DNA of 36,309 nucleotides from NCBI RefSeq assembly GCF_000159635.1, contig NZ_GG667192.1, positions 460,441-496,749 on the forward strand, written 5' to 3'. Below are positions 9,441-18,506 of the stretch, one piece after another (within the stretch, counting starts at the first letter, position 1; each line of letters begins with the position of its first letter). The notes under the pieces were generated by a model that had not been told where the DNA came from, did no database searches, and saw only the letters and a list, made by a program, of their open reading frames with translations. This stretch comes from Corynebacterium lipophiloflavum DSM 44291 (GTDB taxonomy: Bacteria; Actinomycetota; Actinomycetes; Mycobacteriales; Mycobacteriaceae). The translations under genes and the position numbers were made by a program.

Positions 9441-9710
9441 ATGGCATTGACTGCCGAGAAGAAGATCGAAATTCTCAAGAACTACGGCCTGCACGAGACC
9501 GACACCGGCTCGCCCGAGGCCCAGGTTGCGCTGCTGACCGAGCGCATCAACTCGCTCACCGAGCACCTGAAGTTCCACAAGCACGACCACCACTCCCGCC
9601 GCGGCCTGCTTCTGCTCGTCGGCCGCCGCCGTGGCCTGCTGAAGTACCTGCGCGAGAACAACGTCGAGCGCTACCGTGAGCTCATCGCTCGCCTCGGCCT
9701 GCGCCGCTAG
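9441..9710 (+). CDS. rpsO: 30S ribosomal protein S15
   Basis: S15 binds the central domain of 16S rRNA and nucleates assembly of the platform. The 89-residue product has the standard length and signature: [19 protein letters not shown], then [37 protein letters not shown] strong AAAGGAG lies nine bases before the ATG. It has its own promoter and is followed by a strong terminator at 9745-9787, so it is mainly monocistronic. The next gene, pnp, has a separate promoter, the common rpsO-pnp arrangement. Confidence 0.98.
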   Translation: MALTAEKKIEILKNYGLHETDTGSPEAQVALLTERINSLTEHLKFHKHDHHSRRGLLLLVGRRRGLLKYLRENNVERYRELIARLGLRR

Positions 9711-9744
9711 AGCCCACCGGCTTCTACAACCTTTAACAGAAGAG

Positions 9745-9787
9745 AATCGCCCTTCCCGCAGCACGCCCGCGGGAAGGGCGATTTTTT
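9745..9787 (+). terminator. Strong intrinsic terminator after rpsO
   Basis: AATCGCCCTTCCCGC (9745-9759) pairs perfectly over 15 bp with GCGGGAAGGGCGATT (9769-9783) around a 9-nt loop. The stem runs into a T6 tract (9782-9787). This is the best terminator in the window. Confidence 0.92.
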
Positions 9788-9833
9788 CATCCCGCGGGTG
9801 TGGTGCGGGCGAGCGTTTTGCAAAAGTGGTGCA

Positions 9834-9854
9834 TGACGCGTCACCTGGTAGAAT
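9834..9854 (+). promoter_or_regulatory. pnp promoter with extended -10 and a palindrome
   Basis: TGGTAGAAT at 9846-9854 is an extended -10 (TGn plus TAGAAT), so a weak -35 is tolerable. Just upstream TGACGCGTCA (9834-9843) is a perfect 10-bp palindrome that could bind a regulator. Transcription should start near 9861, giving a leader of about 69 nt with an ACGGCG/CGCCGT hairpin (9883-9888 and 9900-9905). Confidence 0.55.
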
Positions 9855-9929
9855 AGGGCACCGTTGCATAAAAATCAGCAGGACGGCGGCACCGACGATC
9901 GCCGTAAGACACCCACGGAAAGGGATCTT

Positions 9930-12194
9930 TTGAGCACGCACACCCCTAAAAACACCTTCGACATCCACGTGGACGAGGATTTCGGCATCACCGAGGCAGT
10001 CGCCGTACTGGACAACGGCGACTTCGGCTCGCGCACCATCCGCTTCGAAACGGGGCAGCTCGCCCGGCAGGCGGGCGGGTCTGTGACGACCTACCTCGAC
10101 GAGGACACGATGCTGCTGGCCACGACCACCGCATCGAAGAACCCGCGCGACAACATCGACTTCTTCCCCCTGACCGTCGACGTCGAGGAGCGCATGTACG
10201 CCGCGGGTAAGATCCCGGGCTCGTTCTTCCGCCGCGAGGGTCGCCCCTCCACGGAGGCGATCCTCGCGTGCCGCCTGATCGACCGCCCGCTGCGCCCGAC
10301 CTTTGTCAAGGGGTTGCGCAACGAGGTCCAGGTTGTCATCACCGTGCTCAGCATGAACCCCGATGAGTATTACGACGTCGTTGCCATCAACGGCGCGTCC
10401 GCTGCTACCCAGCTTTCCGGGCTGCCGGTCTCCGGCGCTGTCGGCGCTGTGCGCATGGCGCTGCTCACCGATGACCAGCACCCCGAGGGACAGTGGGTGG
10501 CGTTTCCCAACCACGAGCAGCACGACCACTGCGTGTTCGAGATGGTCGTCGCCGGCCGTGTCGTTGATGGCGATGTCGCGATCATGATGGTTGAGGCTGG
10601 CGCCGGGGCGAGCGTCGTCAAGCTTGTGGCTGACGGTGCTCCCGCGCCGACCGAAGAAACGGTCGCCGAGGGTCTGGACGCGGCCAAGCCGTTCATCAAG
10701 ACGCTGTGTGAGACCCAGGCCGCGCTGGCAGAGGAGACGGCGAAGGAGACCCAGGAGTTCGAGCTGTTTCCCGCCTACTCCGACAAGGTGTACTCCGCGG
10801 TGGAGAAGAGGGCTGCGAAAAAGCTCGCCACCCTTTTGACCATCCAGGGCAAGAAGGACCGCGATGACGCCACCAACGCCTACATGGAGGAGATCGAGGA
10901 GACGCTGCTGGACAAGTTCGACTTCGACGATGACGACGAGGACGAGTACACGCAGGCGAGCAAGGAAATCCGTGCCGCGTACAACGCGCTGATGAAGTCG
11001 ATCGTGCGCGAGAAGATCCTCACCGAGGGCTTCCGTATCGACGGCCGCGGGGTCAGCGACATTCGCGACCTCGAGGTCGAGGTGGAACTCATCCCGCGTG
11101 CCCACGGCTCCGCTCTGTTCGAGCGCGGCGAGACCCAGATTCTCGGCGTGACCACCCTCGACATGCTCAAGATGGAGCAGACGCTGGATTCCCTGCAGCC
11201 GGAGACCGCGAAGCGCTACATCCACCACTACAACTTCCCCCCGTACTCCACCGGGGAGACGGGCCGCGTTGGCTCGCCGAAGCGCCGCGAGATCGGCCAC
11301 GGGGCGTTGGCCGAGCGCGCGCTCATTCCGGTGATCCCTCCGCGCGAGGAGTTTCCCTACACCATCCGCCAGGTCTCCGAGGCTCTCGGCTCCAACGGCT
11401 CGACGTCGATGGGCTCCGTGTGTGCCTCCACGTTGTCGCTGTACAACGCGGGCGTTCCGCTGGCTGCCCCGGTTGCCGGCATCGCGATGGGTCTCGTTTC
11501 CGGCGAGGTCGACGGCGCCACCAAGTATGTCGCGCTGACCGACATCCTCGGCGCGGAGGACGCGTTCGGCGACATGGACTTCAAGGTCTCCGGTACTCCC
11601 GACTTCATCACCGCGCTGCAGCTCGACACCAAGCTCGACGGCATCCCCTCGGAGGTGCTGGTCTCCGCGCTGGAGCAGGCCCGCGACGCGCGCGAGGCGA
11701 TTCTCGACACCATGGCGGAAGTCATTGACGGCCCCGACGAGATGAACCCGCTGGCGCCGAAGATTACGGCGATTAACGTTCCCGTGTCGAAGATCGGCGA
11801 GGTCATCGGCCCCAAGGGCAAGATGATCAACTCGATCACGGAGGAAACCGGCGCGGAGATCTCGATCGAGGACGACGGCACGATCTACGTCTCCGCGGCG
11901 ACCGGTGAGTCGGCCGACGCGGCGATTGACAAGATCAACGGCATCGCCAACCCGCAGATGCCCAAGGTGGGAGAGCGCTACCTGGGCACCGTGGTGAAAA
12001 CGGTGGCGTTCGGCGCGTTCGTGTCCATTCTGCCGGGCACCGACGGACTCGTGCACATTTCCAAGCTCGGCGGCTCGCAGCGCATCGACAAGGTCGAGGA
12101 CGTGGTCAACGTCGGCGAGAAGATCGAGGTGGAGATCGCCGACATCGACAACCGTGGCAAGATCTCGCTGGTCCCCGTCGGCGAGGACGACTAG
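9930..12194 (+). CDS. pnp: Polyribonucleotide nucleotidyltransferase (PNPase; GpsI)
   Basis: PNPase degrades RNA 3' to 5' with phosphate and can add tails. The 754-residue protein has two RNase PH domains (first near 20-240; second near 345-590 with [32 protein letters not shown]), a KH domain near 617-675 ([15 protein letters not shown]) and an S1 domain near 680-750 ([20 protein letters not shown]). TTG 9930 was chosen as start: an AAAGGG lies six bases before it, and the product length agrees with corynebacterial GpsI. No ATG fits, and the alternative TTG at 9864 lies almost at the predicted transcription start. A rare TTG start plus leader hairpin suggests modest, controlled translation. 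Confidence 0.95.
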   Translation: MSTHTPKNTFDIHVDEDFGITEAVAVLDNGDFGSRTIRFETGQLARQAGGSVTTYLDEDTMLLATTTASKNPRDNIDFFPLTVDVEERMYAAGKIPGSFFRREGRPSTEAILACRLIDRPLRPTFVKGLRNEVQVVITVLSMNPDEYYDVVAINGASAATQLSGLPVSGAVGAVRMALLTDDQHPEGQWVAFPNHEQHDHCVFEMVVAGRVVDGDVAIMMVEAGAGASVVKLVADGAPAPTEETVAEGLDAAKPFIKTLCETQAALAEETAKETQEFELFPAYSDKVYSAVEKRAAKKLATLLTIQGKKDRDDATNAYMEEIEETLLDKFDFDDDDEDEYTQASKEIRAAYNALMKSIVREKILTEGFRIDGRGVSDIRDLEVEVELIPRAHGSALFERGETQILGVTTLDMLKMEQTLDSLQPETAKRYIHHYNFPPYSTGETGRVGSPKRREIGHGALAERALIPVIPPREEFPYTIRQVSEALGSNGSTSMGSVCASTLSLYNAGVPLAAPVAGIAMGLVSGEVDGATKYVALTDILGAEDAFGDMDFKVSGTPDFITALQLDTKLDGIPSEVLVSALEQARDAREAILDTMAEVIDGPDEMNPLAPKITAINVPVSKIGEVIGPKGKMINSITEETGAEISIEDDGTIYVSAATGESADAAIDKINGIANPQMPKVGERYLGTVVKTVAFGAFVSILPGTDGLVHISKLGGSQRIDKVEDVVNVGEKIEVEIADIDNRGKISLVPVGEDD

Positions 12195-12202
12195 CACGCT
12201 TG

Positions 12203-12231
12203 ACGACGCCCCACCCCCGGCGCGTCGTTTT
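12203..12231 (+). terminator. Hairpin with short T-tract after pnp
   Basis: ACGACGC (12203-12209) pairs with GCGTCGT (12222-12228) with a 12-nt C-rich loop, and is followed by TTT. It lies nine bases after the pnp stop. The stem is moderate and the T-tract short. Confidence 0.6.
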
Positions 12232-12242
12232 CACTAACTGTT

Positions 12243-12274
12243 CCGCCCCGGCCTGCACACCAAGGCCGGGGCGG
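12243..12274. terminator. Strong hairpin between convergent pnp and lipoprotein genes
   Basis: CCGCCCCGGCCT (12243-12254) and AGGCCGGGGCGG (12263-12274) form a perfect 12-bp GC-rich stem with an 8-nt loop. It lies between pnp (+) and the lipoprotein gene (-), whose stop is seven bases away. T-runs are weak on both sides, so it may act in both directions or as an RNA 3'-end block. Confidence 0.65.
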
Positions 12275-12280
12275 ATGTGT

Positions 12281-12937
12281 TTACTGCTGGAAGTCGACGA
12301 CCACGCGTGCCGGGTTCTCCAGAACGTGAAGGTTGAAGGGGCGCTGCTTGTCTAGGCCCACGATGTACTGGGTGTCGGCCTCGAAAACCCCGCCGTGGGT
12401 CACGCCCTGGATGTTGCCACTGGCTAGATCCATCGGCCCGGTCTGGACCAGGGCGTCGTCGGGGCTCAGCATCCCCATCGGGGTTCCCTGGATCATCACC
12501 TCGAAAAACGCCTGGCCGTTGACGTCGACGGGCAAGCCGGAGGCCTGCTGCAGGGGTTCGGGCGTGTAACCCGCGACGTAGCCGGGCGTGCCGGTGCCGG
12601 AGAACTCGAAGACGACGCGGTCGAAACCGTCGTGGGAGCCGACGCGGACGTCAGAGATGACCAGCTCGGTGCCGGGCGCAGGGTACGCCTGGACGCGGTC
12701 GGTGCCGAACGGGCCTACCGGAGTGGCTTCTTCCACCGCCGACAGGGCTTGGGCGGTGGGGATCACCGTGGTTGTGGCGGTTGTGGGGGCTGCCGACGTC
12801 AATGTGGTCGTGGCGGTCGTGGCCGTGGTGCTCGGGGCCTGATCGGCGGCGTTGTTCTCAGGCGCACCGGCACAGGAACCGAGCGTTAAAGCTGTTACGA
12901 CAGTGACAGGAACGACGTAGCGAGACTTGAGATTCAT
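12281..12937 (-). CDS. AMIN-like domain lipoprotein
   Basis: The 218-residue product has a lipoprotein signal peptide with LTLGSC and the lipidated Cys at residue 22. A Thr/Ala-rich linker at about 36-62 follows. Then comes a beta-rich domain with YPAPGTELVISDVRVGSHDGFDRVVFEFSG and a C-terminal NPARVVVDFQQ. That pattern is the AMIN-like domain of actinobacterial secreted proteins. AMIN domains of other bacteria bind peptidoglycan or the envelope, so a cell-wall location is likely; the precise role is unknown. The start has no Shine-Dalgarno, and TATGTT lies six bases upstream, so the mRNA may be leaderless. It is divergent from dapB. Confidence 0.8.
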   Translation of the reverse strand: MNLKSRYVVPVTVVTALTLGSCAGAPENNAADQAPSTTATTATTTLTSAAPTTATTTVIPTAQALSAVEEATPVGPFGTDRVQAYPAPGTELVISDVRVGSHDGFDRVVFEFSGTGTPGYVAGYTPEPLQQASGLPVDVNGQAFFEVMIQGTPMGMLSPDDALVQTGPMDLASGNIQGVTHGGVFEADTQYIVGLDKQRPFNLHVLENPARVVVDFQQ

Positions 12938-12943
12938 AACTCA

Positions 12944-12963
12944 AACATAACCTGTTCACAGGT
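12944..12963 (-). promoter_or_regulatory. Lipoprotein gene promoter with a palindromic operator candidate
   Basis: On the minus strand TATGTT (12949-12944) lies six bases before the ATG at 12937. Immediately upstream, ACCTGT-TC-ACAGGT (12950-12963) is a perfect inverted repeat with a 2-base centre, placed in the -10/-35 spacer where a repressor would act. The cognate regulator was not recognised. Confidence 0.45.
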
Positions 12964-13066
12964 GCGGATGAGACATCCGGGATAAATAGTGAACGAATCG
13001 TGACCTTGAGCGCCTGATTAAGACCCTGATGGGGACCACCTCTCACCGAGCTATTCGCGGTGGGGA

Positions 13067-13072
13067 TAAAGT
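13067..13072 (+). promoter_or_regulatory. Probable -10 of the dapB promoter
   Basis: TAAAGT at 13067-13072 is a fair -10. No clear -35 exists at the right distance. Transcription would begin near 13079, giving a leader of about 30 nt with the Shine-Dalgarno AAAAGGAG before the dapB ATG. The rest of the 172-bp gap to the lipoprotein gene holds no open frame. Confidence 0.4.
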
Positions 13073-13097
13073 GGCACCCAAAGCACCACACAGTTAA

Positions 13098-13856
<759 letters not shown>

Positions 13857-13860
13857 GCGC

Positions 13861-14613
13861 ATGGCGTTGGAAAAGGAGCTGGATGTCCAGCTCATCGCCG
13901 CGAGCCGCTTCGCCGTGCCCGACGGGGTGGACTGGGTTCCCGATGACGGGGTCAGCGACGCGGAAGCGATCGTGGAGTTCGCCGGCCGCGCCTGCTACGA
14001 AACCTTCGACCGGCCCAACCCCCACACGGCGACAAACAGCGCGTACCTGCACCACATCATCGACGTCGGCCACGACGCGCTCCTCGAACACGCAACCGCG
14101 ACAATCTACATCCGGGGGCTATCCCGCGCGGCGGGCAACGAGCTTCTGCGCCACCGTAACTTCTCCTTTTCGCAGCTCAGCCAGCGGTTCGTGCACGAGG
14201 ACGAAAGTGAAGTAGTCGTGCCCTCCCTGATCGCGCAGGACGAGGAGCTGCACCGGATGTTCGTCCGCGCGGCCGACGAGACGCGTTTTATCTACGACGA
14301 GCTTTTGAAAACACTCGAGGAAAACTTGGCGGGTGAGCCGAACTCGCTGCTGCGGCGTAAGAAGGCGCGCCAGGCCGCCCGCGCGATCTTGCCGAACGCG
14401 ACGGAGACCCGCTTCGTGGTCACCGGAAACTACCGTGCGTGGCGCCAATTCATCGCGGCTCGCGCCTCCGAGCATGCCGACGGGGAGATCAGGATGCTCG
14501 CCGTAACCTGCCTTGAAATTCTGCGTGAACACGCGCCCACGCTTTTCGACGATTTCATGATCAGCGAACTGACCGATGGGACGAAAATGGCCACGAGCCC
14601 GTACGTTTCCTAA
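13861..14613 (+). CDS. thyX: FAD-dependent thymidylate synthase
   Basis: ThyX makes dTMP from dUMP with methylene-tetrahydrofolate and NADPH, using FAD. The 250-residue product carries the diagnostic RHRx7S motif as [11 protein letters not shown] (residues 97-107), followed by [19 protein letters not shown]-terminal region has [29 protein letters not shown], where the conserved active-site Arg lies. No Shine-Dalgarno is strong, and the gene starts four bases after dapB, so it is probably read through from dapB. The placement of thyX between dapB and dapA is conserved in corynebacteria. Whether a classical ThyA exists elsewhere cannot be seen here. Confidence 0.96.
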   Translation: MALEKELDVQLIAASRFAVPDGVDWVPDDGVSDAEAIVEFAGRACYETFDRPNPHTATNSAYLHHIIDVGHDALLEHATATIYIRGLSRAAGNELLRHRNFSFSQLSQRFVHEDESEVVVPSLIAQDEELHRMFVRAADETRFIYDELLKTLEENLAGEPNSLLRRKKARQAARAILPNATETRFVVTGNYRAWRQFIAARASEHADGEIRMLAVTCLEILREHAPTLFDDFMISELTDGTKMATSPYVS

Positions 14614-14619
14614 TCATCG

Positions 14620-14642
14620 GCGCGCCGGTAATGCTGGCGCGC
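14620..14642 (+). terminator. Weak GC-rich hairpin after thyX
   Basis: GCGCGCC (14620-14626) and GGCGCGC (14636-14642) can pair with a 9-nt loop seven bases after the thyX stop. There is no T-tract, so termination would be partial at best. Confidence 0.35.
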
Positions 14643-14663
14643 GCGATTGGCGCGTGCTGTTAA

Positions 14664-15608
<945 letters not shown>

Positions 15609-15610
15609 GT

Positions 15611-17725
15611 ATGAACGAACCCCGCAATCGAGCCCGCAAGGTGACCCGCAAGGCTGGGCCCCCGGAGCCGGCCGATCAGCAGCCTGTATTCCAGGCGCCG
15701 GAACAGACACCTGCAGGCCCGGAATCATCCGACAGGCAGGACGCGCAGGATAACCGCGACCGCTCGAAGGATTCCGCTAACGGCAACAACAACGGCAACA
15801 ACCGCGGAGGCAACGGAAACAACAGCCGCGGTGACAACGGCAACAACGGTAACAACGGCGGCGGCCGCAACCGGCGCCGTGGCCGTGGCCGTGGCTCCAA
15901 TGGCGGCAACAACCGCGGTGGAAACGGCGGTAATGACGGTGGCAACAACCGCCGCAACCCGGTGAAGGGAATGCAGGGCGCGGATTTGACCAAGCGCCTT
16001 CCCTCCCCGCCGCAGGCACCGAACAACGGTCTGCGCATCTACGCTCTCGGCGGCATCTCCGAGATCGGGCGCAACATGACCGTGTTCGAGTACAACGGCC
16101 GCCTGCTCGTCGTCGACTGCGGCGTGCTGTTCCCGAACTCGGGAGAGCCAGGCGTCGATTTGGTCCTGCCGGACTTCGGTCCGATCGAGAACAAGCTGGA
16201 CAAGATCGAGGCTCTGATTGTCACCCACGGCCACGAGGACCACATCGGTGCGATCCCGTGGCTGCTCAAGCTGCGGGCCGATGTTCCGATCTACTCTTCG
16301 CGCTTCACCAACGCGCTTATCGCGGCGAAGACGAAGGAACACCGCCAGCGTCCGAAGCTCAACGACGTGACCAAGGACTCCGAGCTCAACCTCGGCCCGT
16401 TCCGTATCCGCTTCTGGCACGTCGGCCACTCCATTCCGGAGTGTCTGGGCGTGTCCATCAAGACGGGTGCGGGCCACGTGGTGATGACGGGCGACATCAA
16501 GCTCGATCAGACCCCCTACGACGGTCAGCCCACGGATCTTCCCGCGCTGTCGCGCTTCGGCGACGAGGGCATCGACCTGTTCATGTGCGATTCCACCAAC
16601 GCGACGGTGCCGGGAATTTCCTCCTCGGAAAAGGGCATCGAGGAAAACCTCACCCGCCTGGTCCAGGGTGCGAAGCAGCGCGTGATCATTTCCTCGTTCG
16701 CCTCCAACGTGGCGCGAGTGCAGATGGCGGTCAACGCCGCGGTTGCCAACGGCCGCAAGGTGGCTTTCAACGGCCGCTCGATGATCCGCAACATGGAGAT
16801 CGCGGAGAAGATGAGCCTGCTGCGCGCCCCGCGTGGCACGATCATCCCGATCGAGGAGGCCGCAAAGATGGCTCCGCATAAGGTCGTGCTGATCACCACC
16901 GGTACCCAGGGCGAGCCCATGGCGGCGTTATCGCGTATGTCGCGGCGCGAGCACCGCCAGATCACCGTGCGCGACGGCGACCTGATCATCCTGTCGTCCT
17001 CGCTCATTCCGGGCAACGAGGAAGCCGTCTTTGCGGTGATCAACAACCTCGCGCAGATCGGCGCGACGGTGATCACCAACGACGACGCGCACGTCCACGC
17101 CTCGGGCCACGGCTACGCGGGCGAGCTTTTGTTCCTGTACAATGCGGCGCGCCCGAAGGGTGCGATGCCGGTGCACGGCGAGTGGCGCCACATGCGCGCG
17201 AACAAGGAGCTGGCGATTTCTACCGGCGTGAAGCCGGAGAACACGGCCCTTGCACAGAACGGTGTCGTGGTGGACATGGTCGGCGGCAAGATTAACGTCG
17301 TGGGCCAGTACCAGGTCGGTCAGCTCTACGTCGACGGCGAGACCATGGGCGATGTGGACCCGGACGTGTTGGCCGATCGCACCAGCCTCGCCTCCGGCGG
17401 CGTCGTCTCGATCACCTGCGTCATCGACGATCGCACGGGCCGTCTCTTGGAGACGCCTCGCGTGTCGACGACCGGCTTCTCCGACGATGACCGCGACTTC
17501 AACAAGAAGGTCGCCGAGGGCGTCGAAACGGTCATGAACGACCTGGCTGCGCAGGGTGAGAATGACCCGTACCGCATGGTGCAGCAGCTGCGTCGTCACG
17601 TGTCGAAGGCGATCGAGCAGAAGTACAAGCGCGAGCCTGTCATCTTGCCGACGGTCGTGCCGATGGCGGCCGACAACGTTCCCTTCGACGACGCCGATGT
17701 GGATGCTGCCCGCGAGTCACTCTAA
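15611..17725 (+). CDS. rnj: Ribonuclease J
   Basis: RNase J is a metallo-beta-lactamase/beta-CASP nuclease with 5'-exo and endonuclease activity in RNA processing. In the 704-residue protein, residues about 55-117 are an Asn/Gly/Arg-rich low-complexity tail (many GNN, RGG and NNGG units, and an RRRGRGRG patch). The catalytic part starts near 137 (LRIYALGGISEIGRNM). It carries HGHEDHIGAIP near 206-216, HVGHSIPE near 274, MTGDIK near 294 and a beta-CASP region with SSFASNVARV near 360. The C-terminal domain runs from about 560. A GGAG ten bases upstream is the likely ribosome site. The N-terminal extension resembles RNA-binding RGG tails and is absent from Firmicutes RNase J. Confidence 0.95.
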   Translation: MNEPRNRARKVTRKAGPPEPADQQPVFQAPEQTPAGPESSDRQDAQDNRDRSKDSANGNNNGNNRGGNGNNSRGDNGNNGNNGGGRNRRRGRGRGSNGGNNRGGNGGNDGGNNRRNPVKGMQGADLTKRLPSPPQAPNNGLRIYALGGISEIGRNMTVFEYNGRLLVVDCGVLFPNSGEPGVDLVLPDFGPIENKLDKIEALIVTHGHEDHIGAIPWLLKLRADVPIYSSRFTNALIAAKTKEHRQRPKLNDVTKDSELNLGPFRIRFWHVGHSIPECLGVSIKTGAGHVVMTGDIKLDQTPYDGQPTDLPALSRFGDEGIDLFMCDSTNATVPGISSSEKGIEENLTRLVQGAKQRVIISSFASNVARVQMAVNAAVANGRKVAFNGRSMIRNMEIAEKMSLLRAPRGTIIPIEEAAKMAPHKVVLITTGTQGEPMAALSRMSRREHRQITVRDGDLIILSSSLIPGNEEAVFAVINNLAQIGATVITNDDAHVHASGHGYAGELLFLYNAARPKGAMPVHGEWRHMRANKELAISTGVKPENTALAQNGVVVDMVGGKINVVGQYQVGQLYVDGETMGDVDPDVLADRTSLASGGVVSITCVIDDRTGRLLETPRVSTTGFSDDDRDFNKKVAEGVETVMNDLAAQGENDPYRMVQQLRRHVSKAIEQKYKREPVILPTVVPMAADNVPFDDADVDAARESL

Positions 17726-17768
17726 GGCGTTACCTTAGTGGCCCGACGCCGGCCCGAATCGCCATGTA

Positions 17769-17791
17769 GGTCCCAGCGCTATGCTGGGGCC
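17769..17791 (+). terminator. Hairpin after rnj overlapping the next promoter
   Basis: GGTCCCAGC (17769-17777) and GCTGGGGCC (17783-17791) form a 9-bp stem with one G-U pair and loop GCTAT. No T-tract follows. The -10 TATGCT of the next gene sits in the loop and 3' arm, so the same bases serve two possible signals. Confidence 0.45.
17780..17785 (+). promoter_or_regulatory. -10 of a leaderless promoter for the TIGR03085-type gene
   Basis: TATGCT at 17780-17785 is seven bases from the ATG at 17793. The interval GGGGCCT is not a usual spacing for a Shine-Dalgarno. This spacing predicts transcription from about the A of the start codon. Confidence 0.5.
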
Positions 17792-17792
17792 T

Positions 17793-18419
17793 ATGTCATT
17801 TGCGAAGCAAGAGCGCGAGCGTCTCGCGCAACTTTTCCTCGACCTCGGCCCCGATGCTCCCACGCTGTGTGAGGGGTGGAACACCCGCGATCTAGCCATT
17901 CACCTCTACATCCGCGAGAACAAGCTGCACAAGGCCGGTGGCAACTTCATCGGCGCGCTGAAGCCCGTGCTCGACAAGGAGACGAAGGTGCAAGAACGGC
18001 GCCCGTACGAAGACATCGTGCGTGATTGGGCGGCGGGCCCGCCCAAGTTGCTCGCACCGGTCGACGGGTTGATGAATACCTCGGAGAATTTCGTCCACCA
18101 CGAAGACGTTCGCCGCGGCGACGGGGTCGCACGGCCGCGCGACTTCAGCACTGAGGTCGACCGCACGCTGATGGGATTGGCGCAGCGTTTTGCGAAGCTC
18201 ATGATGCGCTCGTCCGACACGCCGGTTATTTTGACGCCTCCGTCGCTGCCATCGGTCACCGTCGGCGGAAGCCGCAAGGTCGCCGAGCGCGGCGACGATG
18301 TGATTCGCGTCAAGGGCGAGCCGGGCGAACTGCTGCTGTGGATCATGGGGCGCGACGTGGTCGAAATTGACTTCGAGGGCGATGAGGACAAGATCGCTGC
18401 GCTGAAAGTAAAGTTCTAG
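17793..18419 (+). CDS. TIGR03085-like protein (DinB/maleylpyruvate-isomerase superfamily)
   Basis: The 208-residue protein starts MSFAKQERERLAQLFLDLGPDAPTLCEGWNTRDLAIHL, the typical opening of actinobacterial TIGR03085 proteins. These are relatives of mycothiol-dependent maleylpyruvate isomerase and DinB. Their four-helix bundle often holds a metal through three His; here candidates are His at LAIHLYIRE near 36 and HHEDVRRGD near 93-94. The C-terminal half (LTPPSLPSVTVGGS, GELLLWIMGR) is the sterol-carrier-like part of this group. A mycothiol- or metal-dependent role is possible but unproven. ATG 17793 was chosen over the ATG at 17781, which lies inside the hairpin and -10. Confidence 0.8.
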   Translation: MSFAKQERERLAQLFLDLGPDAPTLCEGWNTRDLAIHLYIRENKLHKAGGNFIGALKPVLDKETKVQERRPYEDIVRDWAAGPPKLLAPVDGLMNTSENFVHHEDVRRGDGVARPRDFSTEVDRTLMGLAQRFAKLMMRSSDTPVILTPPSLPSVTVGGSRKVAERGDDVIRVKGEPGELLLWIMGRDVVEIDFEGDEDKIAALKVKF

Positions 18420-18493
18420 GACTTTACCAACGCGTAACTACAAATCTCCGCCGTAACCGGTGTGGCAAATGTGGAATGAGTGGCAAACGGTAC

Positions 18494-18499
18494 TACTGT
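18494..18499 (+). promoter_or_regulatory. -10 of a leaderless ftsK promoter
   Basis: TACTGT at 18494-18499 lies seven bases before the ATG at 18507. This is the same hexamer and nearly the same spacing as for truB. It argues that ftsK starts at 18507 and not at the in-frame GTG at 18480, which would lie upstream of the transcription start. Confidence 0.5.
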
Positions 18500-18506
18500 T
18501 ACTTAC

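Noticed and set aside
9345..12197. A 950-codon open frame on the minus strand opposite pnp
   Set aside because: It covers pnp, whose full domain set is certain. Long antisense frames are common in GC-rich genes, and the translated product is Arg/His/Leu-rich with no recognisable domain.
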